From Balanoglossus misakiensis (lineage: Eukaryota > Hemichordata): DNA of 64,000 nt. Shown here piece by piece: positions 37,849 to 51,400 of the stretch. The translations under genes and the position numbers were made by a program. The stretch lies in NCBI GenBank assembly GCA_040954595.2, contig CM082597.2, positions 6,572,001-6,636,000 of the forward strand. Direction: 5' to 3'. The notes below the pieces were generated by a model. That model ran no database searches. It had not been told where the DNA came from and saw only the letters and a program-made list of their open reading frames with translations. How positions within the stretch are numbered: the first letter of the stretch is position 1; each line of letters opens with the position of its first letter.

Positions 37849-38496
37849 TTAAGGTAGTATTTGCCTCGTGGACAGTTTTCAGAAAAAGAATGAAAGTCCT
37901 CTAAATCTTTCAAGTGTGTGAGGAATCATTTTGAAAGCAACAAAAGAAATGAAAAGCTCTACTTTATATTTTCTCAGTTTAGTTAAAGGGACAAAGTCAC
38001 TCTCACGCTGGCCTTTTTTTTTGATTAATTATATTTGATACAAGACACTGTTTATATTATTCTACATGTGGATATATAGTGAATCAACATTCAACGACAC
38101 ACAACTTCTGTTCCGTTTGTAGAATATGAGAGTAAAAATCTCACCAAAATGAATAAATGGTAAACACCGAATGTTCATTTTGGCAAGTTTTTTACTCTCG
38201 TGTCTACAAGTTGGATGGATGTTGTGTGTGGTCGAACGTTGATTCAAACGGTGTCTTGTATCAAACATAATTAACGGAAAAGGGGCAGCGAGAGAGAGAG
38301 ACTTTGTCCCTTTAACACAGGTCAGTGGGCATTTTGTATTTCAAATTTGTGTAATTTGAACCAATTTCGCTCTCTCATTCAAAATTTTGCACAGTGATCT
38401 TTATTCTCAATTTTAAGAGAAAATAATCCAAAGTTGCATTCACAACATCCGAAAAAGTTTTAAGACTTTGATTTTTTGAGGTGCCTACTACCTTAA
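37849..38496. mobile_element. Foldback element with a nested family 3 copy
   Basis: ATTAAGGTAGTATTTGCCTC at the left and GAGGTGCCTACTACCTTAAT at the right form the outer terminal repeat. It starts 35 nt after the stop of gene A, so it is probably in the 3' UTR. Confidence 0.75.
37983..38315. mobile_element. Inverted-repeat element, family 3, copy d
   Basis: GTTAAAGGGACAAAGTCACT to GACTTTGTCCCTTTAAC, with the nested inner palindrome AGAGTAAAAATCTCACCAAA and TTTTGGCAAGTTTTTTACTC. Inserted inside the foldback at 37849-38496. Confidence 0.87.
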
Positions 38497-39843
38497 TACA
38501 CGTAGCTGTATCAGTTTATGCAGTTTGTGGTATATATACCAACAAAATGCCCGACTCTGTCCAGAAACTGTTTATAGTTAATTTATAGTGAATTACAAAA
38601 ACACACATTGATCGGACATAGTCGGTTAGTGGTTAAATTGGACCTTCTAGGATTTTAATGCCATTTTATAATTATGGTAATCACATTCAGAGGCATGTTA
38701 TATGCGAATGTCATTCATAGTGTTTTTGAATGCAAAATCAAAACCCTGATTGGCCTGTCTTGATCAAGTTAATTGATTGCCCCCCCCCCCCCCCCCTCCC
38801 CTACTGAAAGGCTCTCTGGTTCATATTCTAAATTTTCAGGAGTAACTTTATATGCCAACTTGATGTATACCTGTGATATGGAATGGTTTTTGAGTTCTGG
38901 ACAATGTCAGACATGATTTGTGTCAAACGGAATGCAGCTACTGGGCCTTTACGGATCAATTTTCAATTATACTCTCATAATGGTGCTAATACCCTGGGAT
39001 ATGTTAGATATTAAAATGTTAGATATTGCCTTCCAGTATTTCGAAGCATCCAAGTGTCCAATAAAAATGCTCTCAATATAAAATCACCCAAAACAGTGTG
39101 ACCAACCATGTGGGAAGATGAACACTACACTCGATAGTTGCTGAAAATTGATGGTAGCCAATTTATCAATATTGATAGAAATATCCAATTGACCAATTTG
39201 GATCTTTACGGTAAAAACAAATGAAGTAGGAGTCACTTTTATAAATCATTATTTCTTATTAACTACAGTTTGCCTTAAACAAATTCTTCTCTTAAAGCTT
39301 GTTGGCTGTCAAGAAAAAAATTGTATAAAAATATTATATCACTGGTATTCTAACCAATGTATTTGTATTCAAATACACACAAGTATTCTAAAAGTCTAGT
39401 ATTTTATATCGTGTATGAATAGCAGTATTTTATATATCTTATGAGAATATATCTGATGAGTTTTGTTAGAAAGTCTTTCAATGTATAGTTCTGTATTACT
39501 ACCCTTGTATTTAACATCAAATACCACAATTCCTTTCTTGCTAGTTAGAGTCTAATATTTACTGTATAAGATGTATAATTTTTTATGAAAAGGTTTTCGT
39601 AGTTTTTGTCATATTAACCATTGTATAAACTATCTGAGTTTTGTGTTCAGCTTTTATACCTGTCATGTACACAAACATTCTTATATTTTTATCATTTTCA
39701 GCGTAATTTTAGTTGTTTTATGTTTTCACCCCAAACGTGAGAATGTGTTTTACTGTTGATTTCCAACATTTTGACATGACGGAATACAAAACATACATGG
39801 ACTGAGCTTACTGATTATTACAGGCAATCCTTGTTTATGCATA

Positions 39844-40586
39844 TTAAGGTGGCATTGCATGAAAAGTTGTGATTTTTGCCAAATTTTACTTTTTTACATA
39901 AATCAGTAGGCCTAATACTGACCCACACCCTGACTAATACGTCTTGGCGGAAATGGTGCATAATCACCCCAAAATAGCACTTTTCTGAATGAGTTCACAG
40001 CTTAACAAATAGGTGTCAACAATGCAAATGGCCGTTTTTCTCAGTTTGCATTTTCGCTGCTCTTGACAACTTCAGACGAAAATAGCTTTGCTCTGCGTTG
40101 GCCGAATTTGCTCAAATTTTAACTGGGGATTGTGTATGACCCATCCAACAAAACGGTATTTTTGTTAGTCGATAAAGTGTCCCTGGCAGGAATAAACTCT
40201 GATTCAATACAACTCACCGTGAATTTGATCAAATTTTACTTAAAATCTAACTTTCAAACGCTGTTACTCCTCAATGGAAGCAGATAACGCAAAACAAAAT
40301 TACCGTTTTTTTTGCACGTGTACTCTAGTTTCGAATGACATATTAATATGCATGATGCATGGTCAACTTTTTTACCTATTTTAAATTTCATGACATAATA
40401 TCAAAAAATGTTTTTTTTCACCCAAAATCGCCACCATTTCCGGGGATCAATAATATTTGCAACTCAAACAAAAGTTCAAAATCTCAGCTTCCAGAATATA
40501 TATGGTTTATGGGGGTTTTAACATTGTCTTTGATGAGAAATAGGCCTCTGAAAAAGTCGCGACGGTTTCATGCAATGCCACCTTAA
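39844..40586. mobile_element. Foldback element with 20-bp terminal inverted repeats
   Basis: TTAAGGTGGCATTGCATGAA at the left, TTCATGCAATGCCACCTTAA at the right, about 740 bp apart. The outer base words TTAAGGT and ACCTTAA resemble those of the element at 37849-38496. No protein recognised inside. Confidence 0.85.
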
Positions 40587-42330
40587 TCACTTCCATATCA
40601 GCGTATTTGAATTTGGCATGAGTGACTGTTATTACTAAAGTATCCTGAGTTGTGATTGATGACAATGTGTAGCGAAATGCATCTGCCTGATTTGCGTGTA
40701 GGCCTAAAACACCACTGGCAAAACCTGGATTATCGGCATATCACCTATCCAGAGCATGCCACGCCCGTGAATGTAAGCCTCATGCCTCACTGATACAGAA
40801 GATACTGTAGGCTATGCCATATGTTACGGATCTGCGAATGAAGACACAGTCACGGTACTTGATAGACGAATAACAGTGTCATCAGCGTCTATGCTGCTTT
40901 TTTACTGTGAATGTTGGAATGTTGAGCTGTTAAAAAGTGTATAACCCCCAGATATGTTGTTTTGGTCAAGAATTGAGGCTATGATTTAAGGAATCATCTG
41001 TCGTTAGAAAATGTTCACGTGACTGATCTCTGTGCGTGTAGTATGATATCTTATGGGTCACACCCATATCATTGTTTGCTGGCATCTGTCTGGCTAATGC
41101 AGTGGCAAAACTATCGATGGATGAGTAAGTCAGGCCGTACCGTGTGCCACATCAGTTCCTGAATGACGAAACTGAGAAGGTCAGATTTCAAACGACAAGA
41201 CAACAGAAATTTTGACAGGACAATTTATAATTAGTATGGGTGATGTCGCCTGATGTTTTGATAAATAAATTCCGGGTTGGTAAGGGAGGGGGTCACCTGA
41301 AATGTCTGTGTTAGAAGAGGTCGGTTACTCAGATTCCGCTTGTTTGTTTGTCTGAGGGGTTAATCCAAATTTTATGATTTTCTAGTGATATTCCTCCATC
41401 ATTATATACCCCCGGGGGGTATATAATGACGACCCCTTAAATCATACACCTGTTCGCTGTAGTGTCCATGTGTAGGGACTGTTGGCCCATAGTGTGAAAA
41501 TGTTTCTTAGATTCGATCATGGTGTACTTCATGGACACTCCTGTCTAATAAAGGAGAATATTTCGAAACGCCTTTTTTGTAAAGAGGGCACCCTTCCAAG
41601 ATGACGCGAAAACGAGACCAGTAGGCCATGGGATGTAAATGTTATCGTCTTGTGTATTGTCGATATAGTTAGGAAATGTTGAATTATAATTTTTACCATC
41701 AAATTGTATCATATATACAACAAACCCGACGATCTCCAGCAGTAGTCCGTGGCTTGCTGGCCTCGTTTTCGCTTCGTCTGCTTGGAGATAACGCCCTGTT
41801 TAGGAAGTGTGCCGCTATGAAAAATTTTAAGATTATCAGTGGGGAAATTTTCACATTATTGGAAATCTTTTGAAGTCTCAAACCAAACGGCACATACAGA
41901 GAATTTGGAACTAACAAGTATAATCCGTGCACGTTGTTCGCACATAAAATTACTACCCCTCTGACTAGTATGTTCAACACAGCTTGAAGAAATGAGAGCC
42001 AACGGCATTAGATTACATTGCAAGTTTTTTGTTGGTCATATTCCTGACCAAATGCATCGTTCAAATGTAAACGTTTATTGGTGTATACCAAAACTCGGCG
42101 ATTTGACACTAGCTTAGAGAGCATGAATCACAATTAACATGATTAAACATCCATTACTATTGGGTATTGGACAGGCATTTTCATCTCTGTTTTGCATAGT
42201 TTAGGCCAATCACAATCAAACACATTTCATAGTAATTATATCTCCAAAGTAGCTATGATCGTACTGGGAGTTAATACTTGCATCTTTGTAGGCCTACCCG
42301 TCAGTGCATGTAGCTCGGCAAACCGTAGAC

Positions 42331-42400
42331 ATGTACTGCCTGATATTTTTGATTTTACTGATCCCAGCTGCGGCTGTGGGTGAAGGTTTCCCACATGAAG
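42331..42400 (+). CDS. Gene B exon 1: start codon and signal peptide
   Basis: ATG at 42331 opens [17 protein letters not shown], a hydrophobic core with small residues suited to signal peptidase, then EGFPHE and donor GTATGA in phase 1. The frame agrees with exon 2. An AG at 42289-42290 could mean that an untranslated exon precedes it. Confidence 0.8.
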
Positions 42401-45400
42401 GTATGACGACAAATTCTTTGAATTTTCCCAGTTAACCTTCATGGATTTTTTTTTCATTATTTGCTGACACTAACTTGACACTTCCTGACTTCAAACGTTT
42501 TGATTCGATGTAAGCTGTGCCGGGCTGGGAATGTTTCAACAATCATGGAGCCACTTATCCATTCATGTCAACAGGTTCCCCTTGTTGGGTAGCACCGGCA
42601 ATGAGGACCTTGTGCGGACAATCGATTTCGACAAAGGAAGGGTGCCATGAGTTAAACTGCTGTTGGGATGATCTGATCGAATTGTGTTACCGAAAGACTG
42701 GTTTACGTAAGTCAGGCATTTTGCTCGGTGTTTGTTATCATAGACATTCATTCATTTATCATTGACTTTCCCTTTGGTGCATTAAGTATGTACGATCAGT
42801 AAAATTCAAAGAATTGTCGTTTCTTTTAAGTGTGGATTTTTGGTTATTCCTTTCGTTAGCGTGATACAAATATGTAAAAATATAGGGGTTATGGGGTGTA
42901 ATTCATGCCAGACTTAGCTACCAGCTTTTCGATGAGACTATTTTCGCTACAAGTTGGATTGCAACACTACTTGCTAGTTTTCGACATTACTCATTGTTTA
43001 CAACTGTATGCCAGACGCCCTAGTTCACTGAAGAGTTTTATGGCCTTGATTGAGACTTCGATAAAAGAAGTCGAAGGGTGCATGACATAATTCTATAGGC
43101 CTAGTATATTCTTAGGTCTAGTGGGGTGTGCTGAGGGGGTCTTATACCACAGGGGGCTCTCCCTCCGCGATTTGTTTGTTTGTTTGTTGTTATTGATTGG
43201 CAGAATAAAACTAATATGGTCAGGTTGGTTGACATGTTAGGTATATTCAACGGTCAGGGTTAGAGTGTATTCAACAGTTAGAGTAAGTGTTAGCATTTTT
43301 TCGATCCACGGCACTCCCAAGATTCCAAAAACTCTTTAGTGAACTAGGGTGTCTGGCATCCGATTGGAAGCAGAATGGGTAATATCAAAAACTGGGAAAG
43401 AATTTTTTGCAATCTAAGTTGTTTTTTCGCCAGTGGTTTGTCCATGGGCATAGCAATTAAATAAAAAAAATAAAAATACACGAATGAATGAACAAACGAA
43501 ATAGCGAGCGAACGAAAGAAAGAATGAATGAATGAATACTCCCTGATAGACATTCACTCTGAACTTCCAGGTACGTACAACGTTGCTATGCATTGTCGAA
43601 TAACGATGTGGGGCTTAAACTCATGGGCATTGAATGATGGTAGAACACCCAGTAATACGGATCTCCACCTGCTTCGGGGTGCTGCAGCGGAGTTCTTCAA
43701 GGGTGCCACAGACGCCTTGCCTATATTTACATCTCGTATAGACTATGACAAAGGACACATTCCTGACTGTTTTGCTACAACACAAACATCTGTACGGATA
43801 TTCTTTCCTGTAGAATTACCAGTTGAAAGCGTCAGACTTTTTCACAAGCAACTACAAGGTGAGAATTATGATGAAGTATCTCTGAGGCAGTAGTTTGCCA
43901 AGGTAATTGAGCGGACTTATTAAAGCTGGCTCAAATCACATGCACGAAATGTCTTTTTTTTTTAAACAGTAGTCAGATGAACTAGTTATTGAATATAACG
44001 CGGTAGAAACAACTCGTTCTTGTCATCGAAATTGTTATGTGTCGTATAGAATGACTGGAATAAATTTATTTTTACTTCAAGATATACGTCTGACTGTGCA
44101 GGACGATCACGGTCGGTTATGTGGTGCGAATTTTGGTGATGGCAGAAGATATTATGATGATGATTACATAACCCATGACAGTGAAAATGGCATTACGACA
44201 TCACACGTCTTCTGCAGAAAGAATCAAACGGAGGAGTTCACTGCCAATAAATTGGAATTGCACGTTATATATCCGTATGATGCTAGGGATAAGGTTATAT
44301 TGGTGTATGAAATCGAAGTTTACACGATTTATAGTGAGTATATATACCTTTTGTCTATCCTGCCCAGCAACTACACGTGACTACAAATCTCTTTGGAGGG
44401 TATGAGGATGAATTTAACTTTGCAGCATTCTACATATGTCAGATCCTCAGACCCAAGATGTTGCCACTTTCTGCACTTTTTAAGGATTGATCCATTTATA
44501 TAACCTTACTGAAGAATATACACAATTTTTAGCTCTGCTGTCACTTGTGTCAGCCGAGCTGTAGCAGTAGGTTGATAAGTGTCCGTCCCGCATCCGTCGT
44601 CCGTCAACTTTTGGTATTTCAATCTTCTTCTTTTAATCAACTTGGTATATTTAGCTGAAATTTGGTTGGAATGTGTGTTATGGTGCCCTTACCTGATTTT
44701 GTTAATTTGGATTTGATGGGGTCATGAATATGCAAATTAGATCTAAAAATACAAGTTTTGGTAAAAATCTTCTTCTCCACAACTACATGTACAATGGAGC
44801 TGAAATTTGGTAGGAATGTGTGTTATGGTGCCCCTACCCGATTTTGTTAATTTGGATTTGATGGGGTCATGAATATGCAAATTAGATCTAAAAATAGAAT
44901 TTTTGGTCAAAAATCTTCTCCAGAACTACATGTACGATGGAGCCGAAATTCGGTAGGAATGTGTGTTATGGTGTCCCTACCTGATGTTGTTAATTTGGAT
45001 TTGATCGGGTCATGAATATGCACATTAGATCTAAAAATAGAATAGAAATTTTGGTCAAAAATCCTATTCTCCATAACTACATGTACGATGGAGCTGAAAT
45101 TTGGTATAATCACTTTCACAAACAGCTAATCACAATAATTATATGCTCAATACTTTGTACATGTATGTACACAAACAACAAAGCAACGTGCTCACCCATA
45201 CAATTGTTATGAATTAAAACCTTGGGTATTCATATCATTGCCCAGGTTACACTGTTAAAGTCAGCAGAGCTCTTTTGACCGACAGGTCACTTGTTTGATA
45301 TATTATTATTAATAATCTCCGATTCTAATTGTATGGTTGACTGTAAACAAGTTAAAAAACAAACTGGCGCCATACCGGTGTTCAACCGCCCATTGCAAGA

Positions 45401-48400
45401 GTGCACTTCAACAGTGGTATGCTCGCGTGAGTGTTAGAACCATCTGTCGCTTTATGACAGAGGACAGATTAAAGCATTTTAACGTTTAAAATATACAAAA
45501 TGTCACCTCTTTAATGACTCAAGTTTGCTTTTTTGTTCTTAAGATAAACCTGACATGTCCATGTGTTCTGAAAATCCATGCTTACACGGCGGAACATGCG
45601 TGCCTTTTGAATATCAGTTCCGATGTCTCTGTCGCCTTGGTTACAGTGGTATGAGATGTGAGGCCCGTAAGTACAATTTACATTGACAAATTTGGTCTAA
45701 TTTGGATCATAATTTAATATTTTTGACTTGCGAATATAACTTTGATTTTATACCCAGCCAATGTGACTAAGGGTTGGATACTGTACTGTTTTGTTTTGTT
45801 TTGTTTTGTTTTGTTTTGTTTTGTTTTGTTTTGTTTTGTTTTGTTTTGTTTTGTTTTGTTTTGTTTTGTTTTGTTTTGTTTTGTTTTGTTTTGTTTTGTT
45901 TTGTTTTGTTTTGTTTTGTTTTGTTTTGTTTTGTTTTGTTTTGTTTTGTTTTGTTTTGTTTTGTTTTGTTTTGTTTTGTTTTGTTTTGTTTTGTTTTGTT
46001 TTGTTTTGTTTTGTTTTGTTTTGTTTTGTTTTGTTTTGTTTTGTTTTGTTTTGTTTTGTTTTGTTTTGTTTTGTTTTGTTTTGTTTTGTTTTGTTTTGTT
46101 TTGTTTTGTTTTGTTTTGTTTTGTTTTGTTTTGTTTTGTTTTGTTTTGTTTTGTTTTGTTTTGTTTTGTTTTGTTTTGTTTTGTTTTGTTTTGTTTTGTT
46201 TTGTTTTGTTTTGTTTTGTTTTGTTTTGTTTTGTTTTGTTTTGTTTTGTTTTGTTTTGTTTTGTTTTGTTTTGTTTTGTTTTGTTTTGTTTTGTTTTGTT
46301 TTGTTTTGTTTTGTTTTGTTTTGTTTTGTTTTGTTTTGTTTTGTTTTGTTGCACCTCATTATCTCATAACACTGCTTCACAGTCAGTGCTTCTTACCATA
46401 TCTTATAGCAATAGCCCTCGTGGTACATGGAGATTATTTTCCTTATGAAATGGAAGACGTGTGTTCACGATTTGGTGCTGAAGTAGCGACCCTGCAGCGA
46501 GCCAGACTTGCCTGGTATTTTGGTCTTGAAACCTGTGGCTTTTATTTAATACGTGGTAGAAAATCTGTTTCTATGCACCTTAAACTTGCTTTCTCCAACT
46601 GCTACAAGGATGACAGCACACAATTTTATGTTATTGACCATAGTCCTGGAATTCCGGCACCAGTCATATGTTCCCCAACAGAATATGGTAAGTTGCTTTT
46701 TAAATAACTAATAATACTTCAGGACCTAACAAACAAACAAACAAACAAAACACCTAACCAAACCGCACCAAAAATAAAAAATAAGTGGACAGATAGATAG
46801 ATAGACTTTCTGAAAAAAGCTTTCAACACGATTTGAACTATTTGGGGATAATTGCATGGTAATAACTCTCAGCACAGTACATGTAGACTACACACACGAC
46901 ATTTTTATCATTGTTTATTCTTTTGGTCAAACAATAACAGAAATACCGCATTCTCCCAAAGTACAATGAATACTAAACGTTTTGTACACATTTTATTGAT
47001 ATGCAATTATCCCAAAATAGTTCCAATCGTGGTTTTTTCACTATTTGCATATCAAACACATATTTCTTCGATACAGACCCTATAGCTCTGCTCATATTAC
47101 ATTTATTGCTCAGAAAGAATCAACGATACTCCATATATTCTAGTCATTGCCTTGCAGTTTCAATCCAAGCTTTGGTAACGGCGTAAGGTAGAATGCGACC
47201 CGGGGCAGATTCTTAGAAAATGATAGCCCTCCAAATCTTCCAATTCTTTACTACAATTTTTCATGGGTTATAGCTCATGAAAACTGTCAACAGATGACAC
47301 ATTTTCGACTTTGCTCCTGATTGTTAATCAACTGAAGCAAAGAACAAACAATAGCTATGCAAAACTCCTAGTCTGTCGCCCAGTGACACGAATTGAAAGA
47401 TGGTATCACCCACACCAAGTTGGTCGGAAGTTGGTCCTGGCGCTTTTTCCCATGATTCAAATTATAGTAAACGCCATATTGGAAATTCTGCCATCTTTCC
47501 GTCGTTTTTGTAGAAAATCGAGCGACTAATACATGGCGAAAATGTTTTTTTTTCCTGAAAGAGTGCCTCAAAGCTACCAAAGTACGTAAAAATCAGCTAG
47601 ACCGGATTTCCCCTTTAAAGACAAAGAAGAAAACTGGGTTTTCACTGACTTGTCTTTCTCCGTAGACTTAACTCAGAGATTGGCGGCCATTTTGAATTTG
47701 AAATTTGAGATAATCTGCCTTGTTTAATTGACACCGCTCTTTATCTTATTCTGTAGGTGTCGAAAACAACTGTAGACCAGTAGGTGTTGCCAACCTCGAC
47801 TATGACATTGGTGTGCGACGTAGCTCAGTACCACCTGGGGAGTTACGTGGGTATACTGAAGGGGTTTATGTCACTCCCTCTTTCCTGAAACATCTTCGTA
47901 CGATGTCTGGATTTATCTGGACCTCGTCCGCCACAACAAGAGCATTGGTATTCTTTCAACTTCCGGAAATCTACCTCATATCTGGAGTAGGCCACGGTGT
48001 AGTTCAAACTTTCGATGACAAGTATTCTCTTCAAATCTTTCAAATACAGTACAGTCTAGATGGAGAAACATTTTATCCTGTCAGGAATGGAAAATTCAAG
48101 GAAGTAAGTAGTCTCGACTTATCTACGGTAAACATGTACTACTAGTAGGTCGTTTGAGGGCGTTCTGCATGTGAACATCGACAGTGATGTCGCTCTGTGT
48201 CAGTTACTGAAAATCCATAGTTTTTCAGATAGTTTTTTCGGACAATTTTTTTGTGAAGGACTGCATAAGACTAGCCGAACCTCTGGAAGCAAATGTGTGG
48301 CCCAGTAAGATGTTTACAATGGTGTATCTACCGAAAATGGTGATTTTTGAACGAGTAACAATTCTAGCAGCAATATTCTGAACGCGTTGAATACGGTTGA

Positions 48401-51400
48401 TTGAATACTTCGGGAGCCCAAATAAAAGTGAATTACATGAATCAATTCGAGAAGTAATGAATGCATGAACTAATTGCTCTGTAGCAGATTGAGATAAATA
48501 TTTGCGGATAAGCGCAATGCGACGTAAATGAAAAGTGGCAGAGCGGCAGATCTGTCCAATAGGTGGCTTCATTGTCAGACAAGAGCCAAGGATCACTCCA
48601 AGGCTCTTAGCCTAACAGTGGACAGGAATCAGAGAATCGCCAACACGAATTTCTGAAATCCCCCTAGCAGACAGATCACCCGAAGTACCAGAGAAAATAA
48701 CAAATTCAGTCTTATCATCGTTTAAGCACAAGAAGTTTTCAGACATCCAAAACCTAACATCGGATATACAAAGTTCAAGATTTGAAACAGTTCTTGCTGC
48801 GTTGTCTTTACTAAAAGACATATAAAGTGAAGAGTCATCTGCATAAAAACTATAAAGACAAGATCTGACTTTGCAAGAGATATTACGGAAAACTTCATTT
48901 CATTTAATAGCATGAAGTAAGCGAAATCTTACTCTTTACAGAAAAGCTGTGATCCTGAAGACTTTTGGTGTTTTGAAGCTTATTTTCACTTTATCATTTT
49001 ATTCTTTGATTTTGGGGGTTCAAAAATACACAAAATAACATGTCAAAATAGAACTGCTGACTATCATCAAGGTGCGATTAAAATTATCGATAACATGAGC
49101 AATACAAAGCACTTCAAGCGACTTCATCAAAACGCTTTCCGAAGGACAAGTATTGGATGAAAAGTTTGAAACAGTTTTTGATTTTGATTCCTAACATCTA
49201 TCTATGTACATGCAACCTAGACATACATGTAGTTAGTTTCTATAGTAACTTTAACAAACCAATCGACTGTGATGATACTGGCTTTCTGCCACCACTTTAT
49301 GGGGAAGTGATTCTTTATTTGCATGAATCATTTGATGAAGATAAAATAGAAAAGCTAGATTTTGCACTGATTCAAACTGGTCAGATCAATTTATAAGGTT
49401 GAGAAACAAGATGCCGTTTTTTCCTGGGTTGACTAAATTTGGAATTTTGTTCATCAAAGATATTTTTATGGGGAAAATAACGAATCAACTGAGCTTTACT
49501 TGTTAAACTTTTATCACAAAATGCCCAAATGTTATGGTTATACAGTGTTTTAACTAAGTTTGTTGTAACCGGGGTTATTAAAAAACTTGAATTTCTTTAG
49601 CGACTGAATCTCGATCCTGTATTTACCCCTATAACTAGTTTAGTGATGATATATATTTTGAAAATTACTCTTTGAGCAGTATTGGCGGCCATATTGAAAA
49701 AAATGAAAAAATGGTTGCCATGGAAACTCATCAACAGATATTGTGGCTCGCTATATGAATTTGTTTAGTACACATTAACACACATCTGAGCCAAGTACGA
49801 CACCCACGTTGATTAAATATACATGTATATATGTTGCCTCACTGACACAATCTTCACTTTGCACACAGTATTCTATATAAAAACGTAATAAAAATACACA
49901 TTACTCTTTACTTATGAAGAGAAATTGTTGTTAGAGACCGGGTTTCAAAAAAACACCGATGACGTCGGGCCATCAGTGTGCATTCAACGTCTTATAACTA
50001 AGCATGAATATACGGTGCTGGCATAATGTGAGTGTGGCCATACGATGCTTTCGCTATTAATAAACAACTTGTACATTAACAAATACTAGTTTTGTTGGCA
50101 AAAAGTATGTTTTTGGCTTTTCACAACATTGAACATACATTCATAGTTCAATAACTTGTGAATTGTGGACCTAAACGTTCATACGTTCAATGTTCTGGTG
50201 TTTTTTAACGGAGCGATCGGTCACGATGTTACCAGCGAGCATGTACAGTCTAAACTAAACCCTCGTTGTGTATGTTTGTTTGTTTGTTTGTTTGTTTGTT
50301 TGTTTGTTTGTTTGTTTGTTTGTTTGTTTTTGTTGCTTTTTACATGCTATTACATACAAATATGAAAAGTTTCATTTCAGTTATTCATTAAAATGCAAAC
50401 ACATGTCAAAAAACATATGAATAGACACCTCACAGGCCATAGTCGTATCATTAGCTTTCAGTTGTCAATTTTAGCATGACATCATGACTAATTAAGCTAA
50501 TTTTGCATATTTTCCATGCTGCACCTTGTCTGACAAGGTAACCGATTGCATATTTGAATTCCTTGACCCTGAAAACATTGGAATAGACACCTCACTTAAC
50601 ACCGTTAGCTCTCATTTGTAGACCATTGATTTTAGATGGGCGTGTCGCCTAATTAACATAAATTAGCATTTTTACCAAATCACCAAATGTTTCTAAATTA
50701 ATTTTTTTTAAATATTTAAATGAATATCAAAAAATGATTTCAATAGACTATTATGGTGTTGACCTGTGATATTGCACCATAATGGCTACAAACAGCGTTT
50801 TCTTTTAGGTATTTTGAAATTATGACGTAAAAAATTAATTTGCCATTTTCGACATGAAAACGTGAAAAGAATTTTTTGGGAATAGGCAAATTCGAAATCA
50901 GCGTATTCGAAATATCCAAAAACAACTTGTTCCCAGCTTGTACCAAAAAATGCCTGACATGCTTTTAAAATGCTCATTTTCTGAAATTTCCACCTGACTA
51001 TAAGTAAAATTTTTACATTTATTTTAACAGACAGACTTGTACATTGGTTTGATGAGTTCAATGAAATTGTGGAACCTCAGAGTGGATTCAGAAAGAAAAG
51101 AAATACTTTGGATAACATTTTTATTTTACGTACACTTATTGAAAAGTATGTTTTCCATTTAAAGAGTCGCCTATATTGTGCCTTTATAGACTACGAAAAA
51201 GCATTCGACAGGGTTCATCATTATTCACTTTTCTATAAACTAGCCATGACAGGCATGAGGGGTAAACTTTTGTCTTCTTTATACGCTATGTATTCGCATG
51301 TTAAAGCAGCAGTTAAAACTCTTCATGGGGTGACCATTTTTTTATATTAATATAGGAGTCCAACAAGGTTTTGTTATTTCCCCCTTTTGTTTTGCTTCTA

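Larger units (their letters stand above)
37815..42330. other. Intergenic region between genes A and B
   Basis: About 4.5 kb without a recognised gene. It must contain the 3' UTR of gene A and the 5' region of gene B. Two foldback elements are listed separately. AATAAA occurs at 38152 and 39060, but neither can be assigned as the poly(A) signal. Short open frames here show no family resemblance. Confidence 0.6.

Noticed and set aside
38152-39065. AATAAA hexamers as the poly(A) signal of gene A
   Set aside because: One lies inside a mobile element and the other is over 1.2 kb from the stop; neither has supporting context.
45742-46707. A 321-codon open frame full of LFCFV repeats
   Set aside because: It is the translation of the pure TTTTG array that happens to join the Link-like exon. 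The exon starts at 46409 after a clear AG and in the right phase from exon 5.
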